A stretch of 64,000 nt of DNA, from positions 1-64,000 of the forward strand of contig JANFAH010000119.1 of the NCBI GenBank assembly GCA_024663395.1, given 5' to 3'. This document shows positions 23,473 through 35,936 of the stretch, piece after piece. The notes below the pieces were generated by a model, which was not told the origin of the DNA, made no database searches, and saw nothing but the letters and a program-made list of their open reading frames with translations. The stretch is from Pisolithus tinctorius. Its lineage: Eukaryota > Basidiomycota > Agaricomycetes > Boletales > Pisolithaceae. The stretch's first letter is position 1. Each line of letters starts with the position of its first letter. The translations under genes and the position numbers were made by a program.

Positions 23473-23880
23473 CTAGAGCGATACTACGGCGTCGGCCTCG
23501 ATCTCAACACGCATGTCCGGGGACACAAACTTGGCCCCCAGAATCATAGTGGCTGTAGGTTCAACGTCTTTCACTTCCTCCTTCAACGCCCGCGCGACTT
23601 CAGTAGCATCGTTCTCGTGAGTCACGAACATCCGAACCCGGACAACGTCAGCCTTTTTCCCACCTAAGGACTCCACGGCCACCACGAGCTCCTTGAGTGC
23701 CTTGAGGGCTTGGTGATAAGCAGAGGAAGGATGGTCGACTTTCCCGGTGATGAGGTCGACGGCGGTTGTGCCGGACACGAAGATGAAGGGACCCTTTCTG
23801 AGGGCTCTGCAGTATCCAAAAGCCTTCTCGTATGGATTGGAGGTCCTGTACCTCTGTACTGCGTCTATCCCTGATAGCAA
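23473..23880 (-). CDS. RidA/YjgF-family enamine deaminase
   Basis: This exon encodes about 135 residues: YCRALRKGPFIFVSGTTAVD, SSAYHQALKALKELVVAVES, DVVRVRMFVTHEND and PDMRVEIEADAVV. That is the RidA signature order, including the conserved Arg of VRVRMF and the C-terminal Glu. RidA proteins hydrolyse reactive enamine/imine intermediates released by PLP enzymes and form trimers. The upstream boundary given is a TTG. No in-frame ATG precedes the stop further upstream, so a short first exon must exist. A candidate ATG at 23937 could supply it, but no splice pair convinced me. Family call is firm, start unresolved. Plus-strand short frames here are shadows. Confidence 0.75.
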   Translation of the reverse strand: MLSGIDAVQRYRTSNPYEKAFGYCRALRKGPFIFVSGTTAVDLITGKVDHPSSAYHQALKALKELVVAVESLGGKKADVVRVRMFVTHENDATEVARALKEEVKDVEPTATMILGAKFVSPDMRVEIEADAVVSL

Positions 23881-23899
23881 CGAATAGTGACAGCAATAT

Positions 23900-24733
23900 A
23901 GACCAAGTTTCCACGGAAAATCACCGAGGTCGGATTTTCCGAGTCATCCCGTCAAATGGTCACTGGCACACTTCAGCGTGCCTGTCGGCCGCCAGGAGAT
24001 TGGCCTAACGCCCAGCGTTCAATGCTTAAATGACGAATTCGTGTTGTGGGTTAGCCAGTTCCGCCCAGGGTGACACATGGGTGGAACCAGCTTGTGTACC
24101 ATGAACAAGAAGTCGGGGCAACTACCTTGCAGCCACTACCCAACAGCCAGCCATGGGCTCAACCTGCCTCATTTCTATTGCAAAAACTATTCTGCAGATC
24201 GAGAACCGGGAATCCCAATGCCGGTAAACAGCCAGGCTTGGCGTTGTAACGTTGATCGCTGATTGACAACCGCACCGCATTTCGGTGGATACTTGACTTG
24301 TGCGCCTCATAATACGCACATGCATTGTTTTCAACGCTGATGCTGGCGCCTGATGTCGTCCGATAGTCTGACCATGAACTGATCCCAGCTGGGGCAGCCA
24401 TAACTCCAAAGACAGGTGTGAAGGGCAGCTGCTATGACAGCCTCCACTGAATTTTGATGCACAACCTGATCGGCTGTACACTTTCTCCCTCAAATCATAC
24501 TGGCGATTATTCGATGTCAGGTCCACTGCACAGCTTTATTCGAGGTGTGTGTCGTATATAAATCCCCCCTTTGCTACGCTGATCTCTTCGTTGGTGCTAG
24601 TCCATCACCATTTCTTTCTCCTTTCGCTCTCGTTCGCGTCACTCTTTGTCCACTGCGCTCTGGTAGCGCAGCTTACGAACTTTTGCAAATTACGGTTGGC
24701 GACTAGACTCCCTGGCAGAAATAGACTCCAATC
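23900..24733. other. Intergenic, RTA1-like promoter side
   Basis: No supportable gene in about 830 bp. A TATA-like site and a pyrimidine-rich leader occupy its last 180 bp. Confidence 0.4.
24555..24563 (+). promoter_or_regulatory. TATA-like box upstream of the RTA1-like gene
   Basis: TATATAAAT lies 179 bp upstream of the inferred ATG at 24734, followed by a C/T-rich tract. Assigned by motif and position only. Confidence 0.35.
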
Positions 24734-26151
24734 ATGAACACGGCTTGGACTTCTTTGATGAGTGGGTATCGGATAATATTTTCCGCTAGGCCATCGTTAA
24801 CCACTACTGTTAGCTCGCGTGTCCAGTCCTGACTTAGCAGGTAATACTGGAATTGGTCCCTATAACTACGTTCCATCCCGAGATGTCGGTATTGCGTTCG
24901 TCACCCTGTTTGCAATATCTACACGTAAGTTATGCACGCATGCCATCAAAACGAGGTTATACTCACTGTCTCAGTTGCCCACATCGTCCAAGCTGTGCGG
25001 TTCCGCATGTGGTGGCTCTTCCCGACAGCCGTATTTTGTGGATTGTCAGAGCTGGTTGGATGGAGCGCAAGGTTATACTCCAGCAGCCATCCCCGTGCGC
25101 TCGTTCCTTTTGAAATACAGTGCGCATTCTTTGTACTGGCGGTGATTCCTGACATCTTACTCGCCAAATTATAGAATATCTGCTACTATTACTGGTCCAA
25201 CGCCCTTGATAGCAGCCAACTTCGTGATCCTGGAGTATATCATCAAGGCTCTTGGTCCCCGTTACAGTAGGCTGAGCCCCAAGATGTGTACGCATACACT
25301 TCCGTCCACCTACCAGCGCCTTGTTTAAAGTCGTATTTTGCAGACACAATATTATTCTGCTCAAGCGTGCGTCCTTAAGAATTACTGTATATGCTACAGT
25401 TTGCCTAAAAGTATTATCCAGGACGCCATCTCTTTGACTATCCAAGGTGTCGGAGGTGCTTTGGCAGCAATGGCCGCTGGTAACGGAAAGAACCCCACTG
25501 CTGTAAGTTGCGTCGTGGGTCTCATTTCTCCGTTATTCACCCTCCTTGGCAGGGTGGCAATGTCATGCTCATCGGTATCATCATGCAAATGGGTTCGTCC
25601 TCGCGCACTGTCTTTGTCGTTGTAATCTAACGGGACGTCTATGGACCAGTCGCCATCATGCTTTTTGTTATCTTTTCGAGCGAATTCCTTCTCCGTTACG
25701 CATGTGACCAGCCGCTCAAGCCACCTGCTGACGATTTGGAGCGTCACCAATCTATTGCATATAAGCTTGGAATGGACCCACGTATAAAGATATCATTGTA
25801 TGCGATGGGATTCAACACGACCTGCTTATTCATCCGGTAATACTCCATGTTCTCATTACTATCGCGCTAGCGATTGATCTATCACTCTTCGTCAGGGCTG
25901 TCTACCGGACCGTGGAATTGATAGACGGGTGGAATGGACGGATTATATCCACACAGTTATATTTCAGTGCGTTTGGCACTTTGAATGGTTATCCGCTTTT
26001 TAGCTAACGGGTCTATATAGATGTCCTGGATGGTGGCATGGTCGTCCTCGCTATCTTTACGCTTAATATATTCCACCCAGGGTTCCTTATTCTCCCCATT
26101 CAGCGCCGTTTCTACTCTCTAGATGCGACACCTTGGTGTGGGAAGGCATAG
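24734..26151 (+). CDS. RTA1-like (lipid-translocating exporter family) membrane protein
   Basis: Model: join(24734..24761, 24841..24924, 24975..25119, 25175..25287, 25344..25366, 25422..25502, 25553..25592, 25650..25836, 25896..25966, 26021..26151), 300 residues, all GT-AG. The reading gives NYVPSRDVGIAFVTLFAIST, FRMWWLFPTAVFCGLSELVG, ARLYSSSHPRALVPFEIQ, ITGPTPLIAANFVIL, YSRLSPKMYTILFCSSDAIS, IQGVGGA, YRTVELIDGWNGRI and FHPGFL. These are the ordered motifs of the fungal RTA1/RTM1 family with seven transmembrane helices. Members are linked to resistance to aminocholesterol and toxic lipids and to sphingoid-base export. The 23-nt exon 5 is unusually small. A copy of the last part of this gene lies at 35.9 kb. 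Substrate unknown. Confidence 0.85.
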
Positions 26152-26244
26152 GAAGCCTTGGGTTTGATATGATTATGCGTGATAGTCCACTTGTCGCTAT
26201 ACATATTATCCGACGAGTGCGGAAGATCTCAGTAGGGAATGAGA

Positions 26245-26901
26245 TCAGATGTGATTCTTAACCACCAAATATGGTGTCAGCGAGATAACTGCACGACTCT
26301 TCGCATCGGTACGATGGTAGTAGTGCCAGCACAGTGACCAGACACTGGCTAAGCAAAGTCTCCACTGTGATGATCGCAAACTCTCTGGCGAGTAGCGAGA
26401 CTCGGCTTTCCCACCCTGGAATCCGGACTCCGGATGGATCAAGCTTCTTAGCTTCGATATGGAAGTATCTAGTAGCAAACATTGCGAGGAAGAGCGAAGG
26501 CGCATAGCCCACCATAAATTGACAGAGCAATTCGACTACATCGAATGTTGCTAACGTCGAGCATCAGTCATCAAGAGAAAGCTGTTGCACTAGTAATAAA
26601 ATAAAGGGGAAACAAGGATTGGAAATTTAGTTTGCACGCAGGAACCAAGAAGCTCACCTTGCACTTGCGTGGCCCGCCACACACGGAAGTATTGCCTTTT
26701 CGCCTATAATCACTTTGTTTACGAGGTCACTGCACCTGGAAATTCGTCGCTCATTTTTCGGCATCCACGATCTTCCCATAAACAAAGTCCGATCCAAATC
26801 ATGGTGGCAATGAATTGTAGGCATGGAATTATGTAGGATTGTAAGCCTAGCCCGTCCAAGCCCAGTGTCAATGCACTACCGTACCGCGTACTTGCGAACA
26901 A
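26245..26901 (-). CDS. Uncharacterised multi-pass membrane protein, exon structure incomplete
   Basis: Two coding-like blocks occur on the minus strand. The 3' block (26245-about 26560) reads VVELLCQFMVGYAPSLFLAM, then REFAIITVETLLSQCLVTVL, and stops at 26245. The 5' block (26719-26901) has LQSYIIPCLQFIATMIWIGL. At least three hydrophobic helices are present. A middle exon near 26655-26700 (AKRQYFRVWRATQVQ) joins well to the 3' block by an intron, but its phase does not fit the 5' block. I could not fix the start. No family was recognised. The gene is convergent with the RTA1-like gene, 93 bp apart. Confidence 0.35.
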
Positions 26902-27431
26902 GGACGGGGAGACGCTGCAGAGACAGAGGAGTTGACAACGGAGCGATGAATGGTATATGATCTTTAGACATCGAAATCTCGCATGTAAATTATGGAGATC
27001 TATGTCGCATCCGTAAACAAGGTACCTGCCGTCCCTAACGGCCCTATCTTCCAGTTTGAATTATGCGAACAGTTTAGATTGTTTCAGCCTGTAGATGATG
27101 CACGTCAAATGAAGACACGACCTGTGAAAAGAGTGTCATGTGTAACACATATCTCGTCTCTGCGGGATTCGTCGTTGGCAGCTGGTGCCAACCCAGTCAG
27201 TTAGTTATTCTGTGAACACGAACATCTACTCAATTCCGAGATTTCTTGGATATGCCGTGAGTGGATGAAAGGGGTGTGGTCGTAGCACCTCATAGGTTCC
27301 ATGCTACCCGAAGTGCGAGAATTGCCAACTTGGGTCCAACGCCCAGGAGCGAACACAGCCCGTCCACCGTCTTTGGTACGTCCGAATCAAAGTTGTTGCG
27401 TAGTCGTTGAGCTGCCTGCTTAATATATCCG
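26902..27431. other. Intergenic; no gene seen
   Basis: Short frames only, on both strands. Confidence 0.4.
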
Positions 27432-27949
27432 TCACATCTTTAGCACATGATCCCAAAGAAGCCGGTAACACGCACTGTATTTTCCGTCTCCGAATCGGAT
27501 CTTAGATATGACCTCTGAAATGATAGCCTCCTCTGCAGCTATGACAGCGTCTTCAGAAAGTGACTCACCTACTGCCGTACGTACTCTCGTCACTGCGGTA
27601 TGCATGACTTCGTCCTTTGTCTGCGACGAAGCGTTAGCGAAATGAGGGTAGCAGAGCACTTGTTCTTCTTTTGAGGTAAGCAACCAGAAAGTGGTTCACA
27701 CAGGACGTAGCTGGGCAGCTAGGACGCGATGGACGGACGTACCATCGGGTCTGGCTCCTTCCACCACGCCGCTTGGTCACAGGCCGTCGTATCCACCGGG
27801 GCGGTTACCCATAAACACATTTCTTTGACTGCATCGTATGCCTCTCTCCATCGCTCCAAGGTCGGATGAGGTGCTTCTAAGTTCTGGGGTATCACTTTAG
27901 GTTTCCTGGGTGATCTGGACTTCGTCTCCGTCGTAGCATTTGGTGTCAG
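27432..27949 (-). CDS. Uncharacterised protein, 5' part unresolved
   Basis: Two exons join cleanly on the minus strand: about 27949-27743, then 27620-27432, across a GTACGT...TCGCAG intron in phase 0. The product reads LERWREAYDAVKEMCLWVTA, ACDQAAWWKEPDPM|TKDEV, then GESLSEDAVIAAEEAI and ends YRLLWDHVLKM. A basic Ser/Thr/Lys-rich segment (TETKSRSPRKPK) precedes it. Further upstream (27950-28010) a good-looking acidic frame ending GDSED is one base out of register, so either an exon boundary or a frameshift lies there. No domain was recognised; the basic and acidic tracts would suit a nuclear protein, but that is a guess. Confidence 0.45.
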
Positions 27950-28672
27950 TCTTCACTGTCACCCTCTCTTTTTAGCTGCTGTGGGAACACTTCATCCGAA
28001 CCGTCTTGGTCGTTGAGTTCTGCACTTCCCGTTTCACCTCGTAGATGGTCCCAGTGAGTCGTGTGCCTCGTAGAATGTCACCGCATGATATGGACTTGAC
28101 TTGACTAGCAGCTATGTTACACTCCGTCATGCAGACGACAAACGAAATGCCAAAACGGGAAAATAGCTGTCCACAACGCTGTCTCTAACCAGACAACAAA
28201 CTCACCACGAGCGACGCACTTGATTCAAACTTTGCTGACTGGAATCCTTACCGTTGTTGGGAATATTAGGGGGCTGTTTTCATTTCATGCCGCTCTATTC
28301 CTCTTCCAACCGATATGTTATGTGAAAGAACCGAGTGGAAATACGCTGATATGTACAAATCTATCAATAGATGCGCACCTCGTGATCTCTGGCTTAGATT
28401 CCCCTCTGCAAGGCAGCCGATCGAAGGGTTTCGGTGAACTGCATGGTGCCCGGTAAATCTTTTTGTCCCGCCTCCACAACGGCATCAATGTTTGTTTTTG
28501 AGGGCATACGTGTGTGTCGCCGCTATATTCTGATGCATGATGGGTTGACGCTATCTCCCATTGCCGCGCATGGCCCCATACTGATTAGATACTGGACACT
28601 CAGCCAGATTACTTAAAGGGCTGCACCCTACTCGAAACTAGGTACACCTTCGGGTCCCCCGTTGGAGGCAGC
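27950..28672. other. Upstream region shared by the unknown gene and the carboxypeptidase gene
   Basis: This holds the unresolved 5' part of the minus-strand gene (to about 28120) and the carboxypeptidase promoter. No other feature was seen. Confidence 0.35.
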
Positions 28673-30895
28673 ATGCGACTTACACCCCTGATTTTGCCCA
28701 GTATTATCACGGCGTTCGCGAGCGCCGCTTTCGCCAAAACCAGCATTGTTGGCCGAGACGCAGCGTCATCCTATGTCCAGTTCACCTCCACCAAGTTCAG
28801 TGGCACAGACCTGCGCTATGTCATGGACTCTGGTATCTGTGAGACTACGCCGAACGTAACACAATATTCTGGATATGTTGAGGTGGGGAAGAATATGTCC
28901 ATGGTAAAGTTGGACTTCCTTGTTGGCATGACGGGTCCATGGTTGACGTTGACACAGTGGTTTTGGTTCTTTGAGGCACGCAACTCGCCCGAGACGGCAC
29001 CCTTCACTCTCTGGTGGGGCACTCTGTTCCGTTGCTTCACAGGTGCTGACACACTGACTGCAACTTAGGATAAATGGTGGGCCAGGATGTTCGTCCATGA
29101 TAGGTCTTTTCCAAGGTAAAGGGTACTGGAAAGCAGTACTACTGTGGAGTGCTGAAGGTTTTTCCTCAGAAAACGGGCCTTGCAAGGTCAATCCAGATGG
29201 GGAAACGACCTATCTAAACCCGTACAGGTGATGTACCGAGTCGCCGTTTAAGCGGTAAACGTGTTGCTGAGTAATTATCCTCTGAAGTTGGAACAACGTG
29301 AGCAATAGTACGTATAATTAGACCCAGTGCACGCTGATATCAAGGTATCTTAAATTTCTTTTCTCCGAAGTGATCTATATCGACCAGCCTATCGGAACGG
29401 GCTTCTCCTATGGCACCGACACAGTGAACAGTACAGAGGCGGCGGCACCTTTCGTCTGGCAGGTTTTCCAAGTCCTCTTTGAGAGTCAAGCGTTTGCCAA
29501 GTATAGCAGTCGCGAGTACGCCTCTTCTGTCCGACCGGCCTTGATGATGTTTGGAAGTAAACATTCACCGTCAGATTCGTGTTTGCAACTGAGAGTTATG
29601 GCGGTCATTACGGTCCTGCTTTTGTCACCTATTTCGACCAACAAAATGCAAAGATCGTGGATGGCACTCTTGACGCAGAGCCAATCGCAGTCACTGCGTT
29701 ATTGATCAACGAGTAAGTATTTTGCGATCGTCCAAACCCCAACTTAAACTCCTCAGTGGATGGATCGATCCCCTGATTCAAAACATTGCTTACTACACGT
29801 TTGCGGAGAATGCCCCTGGATACGGGCAACTCCTCTCGGACGCAGTTTTGGCAAACATCTCCCAAGCCCTGTGGGGTGAAGGCGGCTGCGTGCAACAAGA
29901 GCAAGCTTGCTACGCTGCTGGAAATTCCACCGCCTCGGATTCGGTTTGCCTCAATGCCGACAACTACTGTGTATGTACTTCACTGGTTCTATTATGACCT
30001 CACTTAGAACCGGACTATAGAGCAACTACGTATTGACTGCGGCCATTGGTGACTATGATCCGTATGACCTCCGTCAGAACTCTTCAGCCCTATTTCCCCC
30101 TGAATACTACGTCAAGTACCTCTCAATTGAGAGTGTGAAGAAGCAGATTGGTGCCGAGACTACTTATAAAGAATGTCCAAACAGGCCATATTTTAAGATT
30201 ATTAATACTGGTGATGTGAGGGTGCTAGTGCATACGGGGCCCGAATCGTTAAGCTCATTAACTTTTTCTGCCCCTAGGATGCCCGAACCTGGTTGCCAGA
30301 GTTGTCTCAGCTAGCCAACTCTGGATTGAAGACCTTGATATGGGTATGTTATGGCACCTTCGTGTTTGGCAGCCTCTGATTCAGCGTCGCTCGCCAAGGC
30401 TGGTGATACTGACATCATGTGAGCCTGCTATTTCTGTTTCCCTTAGTCCCCTGACCGCCTGCGTGAGCTAGATGCAACTGGGTCGGTGTAAGTAGACTAC
30501 TAACTGATTCCTCACACATGGAATGACCGTCTGGCCGCTTCCAGAATTATGCAGTTGTTCTTGCGATGGACTGGTACGGAAAGGAAGAGCTAAATAACAC
30601 CCTTCTTACCAATATAACCCTCGATGGAACACCTATTGCCTCAGTGGCAAATGTGGACAACTTCACCTTTGCGTACGTGCCATCCCCTCCTATCAAGCAT
30701 AAATGACCATCGGTTCACGATGTTCCATCTGCACAGGAGGGTCTTTGGCGCTGGTCACGAAGTGGTAAGTGCTCGTCCATCACCTTGTTTTGCGTCACGA
30801 CGGGTTAAACAAATTTGCAGCCCGCTTTCCAGCCAGCTGCCGCGTTAGAGATATTCACCCAAGTCATTCGCGGGGAACAGTTGCACTCGGTGTAA
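28673..30895 (+). CDS. Secreted serine carboxypeptidase (peptidase family S10)
   Basis: Model of 15 exons, 478 residues: join(28673..28903, 28958..29013, 29069..29115, 29170..29227, 29288..29307, 29371..29515, 29575..29712, 29757..29970, 30021..30215, 30278..30343, 30399..30418, 30472..30487, 30545..30672, 30737..30764, 30821..30895). A signal peptide ([19 protein letters not shown]) comes first. Then [31 protein letters not shown] for the oxyanion region, the nucleophile Ser in [11 protein letters not shown], the Asp in AGDTDIICNW and the His in VFGAGHEVP. This is a complete S10 triad. Many N-glycosylation sites are present. Such enzymes release C-terminal residues at acid pH outside the cell or in the vacuole. 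Three exons are only 16-20 nt. All phases close; the intron at 28904 is in frame and easily missed. Confidence 0.9.
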
Positions 30896-31505
30896 AAGTG
30901 GAGGGAAAATACTTCGAACGATCTCTTGCCTCCAGCGTCATGACGAAGTGTTACCTACTTACTCATCTCGATCGCATGCCCGAGCCTAGCATATGCTACC
31001 TGCTTCCGACCAATTCTGATAACGCCTTGTTTATGCTTGCCTTTGCCCAGAATCGTTCTGTTTGGAATCCTCACAATCAAGAATATCACGAGACTGTCTT
31101 TGTTTGTTGCTTCCAGCAAAAGCGGCGCACGGCTGCCTGCGGAGCACTCTTCGAGCGCGAACCGCTTCCCAAGGCCTGGAAAATCTCATCTGCTTGACAT
31201 CGCTTATTCTCTTCTCATTGTCCATCAGCTTTTGCCTTTCTGAGCACCTCAACATATCTAATAAGCGGTAGCCCAGAGTGAATGAAGTATTGAAAGCCAA
31301 GTTTACCTAGACCCAATCGATGTCAGCTGTAAAGTTTGGTGCTAAGATGAGATAAAACCACAGCCATTCTTCCGGACACATCCAATTTCAGTCGGACGAC
31401 ACAAACAAACCCCACCAGATAAAAGCATATGTATGAGAGGAGTCAGCGACAGCAAATAACTACCAGCTCGAGCAACGCTGTGTGCTAAAGAGCTTACAGT
31501 CCAAC
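30896..31505. other. Convergent 3' region
   Basis: Between the carboxypeptidase stop (+) and the Mak10 stop (-). A 142-codon plus-strand frame (30769-31197) has no domain-like content and overlaps the last carboxypeptidase exons, so it was not called. Confidence 0.45.
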
Positions 31506-34304
31506 CTACGAGCAATTCCGCATAAATGGAAACCAGGGCTGCACCTCCGGATCCCAAACTAATTGCCCAACGTCCCACGTCCGCAATTCGTCCATACTCT
31601 TTGGTAAGCTCCTCAAATCACGACACCCACCCACCATTTTTGACACGAACTAGAAAGAAAATCGGGAGAACGTCAGTCTCCTAGTTTCGGCGGAACAAAG
31701 GTTTTCTATACCTCCTTCCGATCTAGAGTCCATGGTTCTGCTATTTGGCCAAGTGCTGTACTTGACTCCGTAAGGAGTCGTTCTGCGAGTTCGACCTGCT
31801 CAACAGGCGAGAACTCTTTATCCTGTCCCAACACGCATCAAGCCCAATCTATAACCAAATTGCCTACGCTGTCGAACACACCTGCAAGATTGTACTGCAA
31901 TTGGTGGCAAAGATGAGGAAGTTAGGGTGACCAACAGGAGGGATGTCAATATCCGCGTATTCGTGCACGAACGCCCATTTGTAGCGACGTAGAAAGTTGA
32001 GCCTCAGCCGTTCCCACGAAGAGCCCATCGTCTTGACGGTCACCTGGTATCAGGAGTCAGTCAATGGCAGGGGATGAAGCAGAAAAATGCGTACAGCGAA
32101 TAGGGTGAATGAAAGCGCTTGTAAAGCTGTCAAATACCTTGCACGGAACTGGAACTCGAAACGTGGAACAGAATCTGCTGCTACCTTTAATAGCATATAC
32201 AGCGATGTCGCAAACTTGCTACTTACTCGGGAGTACCTCGATGATCTCATCGAAACAGGCAAGATGCTGCTCTAGCACCTGTGCGAGGTACCAATACGCG
32301 AAAGGGCGCTCGTTGGCAGAGTAAAGTGCAAGCTGGAACCCGGATAGAATAACTTCGCGAATCGTTTCGAATCTATACATGAGTACCACGGGTCGCAGCC
32401 TCCCAACGACATCTATTCCGGACTGCTGAGAACGTCGTTAATACGGAAAGAAAGTGAATAATTCTGCGATATTACTTACAACAGGAGCTAGATGCTTCTG
32501 GACATCTGTCAGAAGTGCATATAGCTCGTGCCAATCAAATAGCGACTTCATGCAATATCTCCGTCGCCGCGAAGGATTATACCAGTGCGACTTGATGCGA
32601 CCAACCACAAGCTACTCCGTCCCTTCAGTACCGCACAGGTGTCGTCAAAATCGATCAATCGTACCTGAGTGATGGTTCGTTCGATATGTCCCAGTGGCAA
32701 AGAGTCCGGACCAACCCATCGGGTTTGAAAAGAAGAAATAAATGAATCATAAGATATCTGCAATGCCTCCATGAAAAAACAGTCCACTGCATGTTTCTGA
32801 AGAAATTTGTTTAAAATAATTCCGTTTTCATAAATAGCTGACTGCACAACGTGACGTCAGTTAGCATCGATAGAAAATTGTTAGAAAAGGCGAGCATACC
32901 TGGAAAGCGGACCGGATGTAAGCCAAAGATTGATTCGGCTTAGGCTGCCAGATACGAAGCGTGCCAACGACCTAGTGTGCACTGCGCTAAGTGTGATGAT
33001 CTAGACAAGAAAGATAAATACTTACGTCCCACGTAGAGAGATCGGGTATCTCGGTCAGGATAGCGAGTTGCTCTACAGAGTCGAGAAGGCCTGTTAACGT
33101 ATCCCATACGCTGCTTTGATCTGGTAGCTGTATTGGGTGGAGAGGAATCGCAGACACGAGAACTCGCGGGAACTGCGGATCAAACGCGCGAAGTGCGGGG
33201 GAGGATGGTCGCGGAGGAGGCGGAGGAGAAGCGCGTACATGCTGCAGCATAGTGCGGGCCGTCTCAACGAGTGGTTGAAAACGGAAATAATCCTTTGACA
33301 GCAGGGCTGACAAGATTTCGACGAGTGTCTACTGTGGGGTCAGAAAGGGGATGCAACGAGCACCGAGTATGACCTTTCGCAGGACGAGGCGGTGGAAAAG
33401 CGCAGTCCTCCACGTCGACCGGACTAACTCAAACGTGTTATGAGGTGCTTGTCTTTAGTAGTTTCATCCCTCACCTCGGGAGGAATTTCGAACCCAAATA
33501 CAGGCTTCGTCCAGGATGCCCAAGATGCGACTTACAGGATACGTTTCGGACATTGGTACATCACATTTCTCGCTCTGCCAGTCCTCAGACTGAAGAAGAG
33601 GGTGAGGTATGAATAACGGAGGAATTCATGCACAGACGAACGTCATAAACGTTTCCCTTGATGAGCTCCCTCCATGCGAGATCACAACACTTCAGCAGCC
33701 CAAGTACCGAGGCTCTGAGAACGACACTGACAAGCTCAATCGGCCTTGCTCTGTCAGATTCACGATGGTGCGATTGGGCGATTGTATCCGGATCCATGTT
33801 AGGCAAGGCGTGGACGTATAAGAAAGAAAAGACCGTCTGTGAGAGAGTGCAGCCAGCATGCCATGCCATCTGAGCGGCGACGTCTCAGAACCAAACTTGG
33901 AGTATAAAAGTGGGTAACGGACACACCTCGCAAGAAAATGCACGATCGATCATCCAGCAAACCTCCTCTGGTAAGAGCGGCGTGAGGGAATCGAAGGGTG
34001 GTCGCGAGTCATCCAAAAGCGAGAGACCACTGTCAAAGCGGGGCTCGCCAATCTGTCAAGCATCGGCGAGTGTGGTATCGATGGGAAAATCAACGTGGAC
34101 ATACTTCGAAAGCGGCCATGGAGTCGTGCAACGAAAAGTCTTTATCGAACAGTAAAGTACCAGGTTGCATATCTGCAAAAGATCGATTGTGATTATTTGG
34201 GATGGCAAGAACTATAAATCCACTTTACCTTGACTGGCTTGTTCAAACAGAGCCGTGACGTCCTCGTAGTTGTCGTTGTCTAGCATTTGGTATCCGTCGT
34301 CCAT
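31506..34304 (-). CDS. MAK10: NatC N-terminal acetyltransferase auxiliary subunit Mak10/NAA35
   Basis: Sixteen exons, 669 residues: complement(join(31506..31598, 31635..31649, 31712..31822, 31882..32043, 32095..32177, 32227..32425, 32480..32611, 32665..32841, 32900..32971, 33026..33328, 33374..33423, 33475..33589, 33642..33869, 33927..34052, 34105..34172, 34229..34304)). The N-terminus has KDFSLHDSMAAFE|IGEPRFDSG, the Mak10 hallmark. Later come MAWHAGCTLSQTVFSFLYVH, DYFRFQPLVETARTML, RRRRYCMKSLFDWHELY and ERPFAYWYLAQVLEQHL. Mak10 anchors the NatC catalytic subunit to ribosomes for N-terminal acetylation of Met-hydrophobic substrates. Exon 15 is only 15 nt. The last two junctions are the least certain; the chosen end reads VWDPEVQPWFPFM. 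A GTAAGT at 33530 looks like a donor but must be exonic. Confidence 0.8.
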
Positions 34305-34359
34305 GATGGCGTCCAACGTATGACGACTGAGAATTGGGTTTTACCAATTGGGACTTGGC
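34305..34359. promoter_or_regulatory. 55-bp divergent promoter between MAK10 and mitochondrial TrpRS
   Basis: The two inferred ATGs are only 55 bp apart and transcribed away from each other, so the genes must share or overlap core promoter elements. No TATA box is visible. Confidence 0.55.
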
Positions 34360-35747
<1,388 letters not shown>

Positions 35748-35936
35748 AGGTGTGATCCCGTCTGTCGTCAATTTATCTAGTGGTTCTTTGTGATAGCCTG
35801 TGGAGCCACTCATGAGTACTGTCCCTAGACCACTTCTGAGATCACGGGAGCTCGAAACGGTCACATCTGTGTAGAATATGTTCATGACTATCACCGGGTC
35901 ATATAAGAAATGGTGACCTCGGTGTTGTATTGCCGC

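Noticed and set aside
30769..31197. 142-codon plus-strand open frame downstream of the carboxypeptidase
   Set aside because: It overlaps the final carboxypeptidase exons in another frame and shows no domain.
33490..33535. Intron beginning GTAAGT in MAK10
   Set aside because: Treating this perfect-looking donor as real breaks the phase. Reading through gives YPVSRILGILDEACIWV, which joins properly to the next exon.
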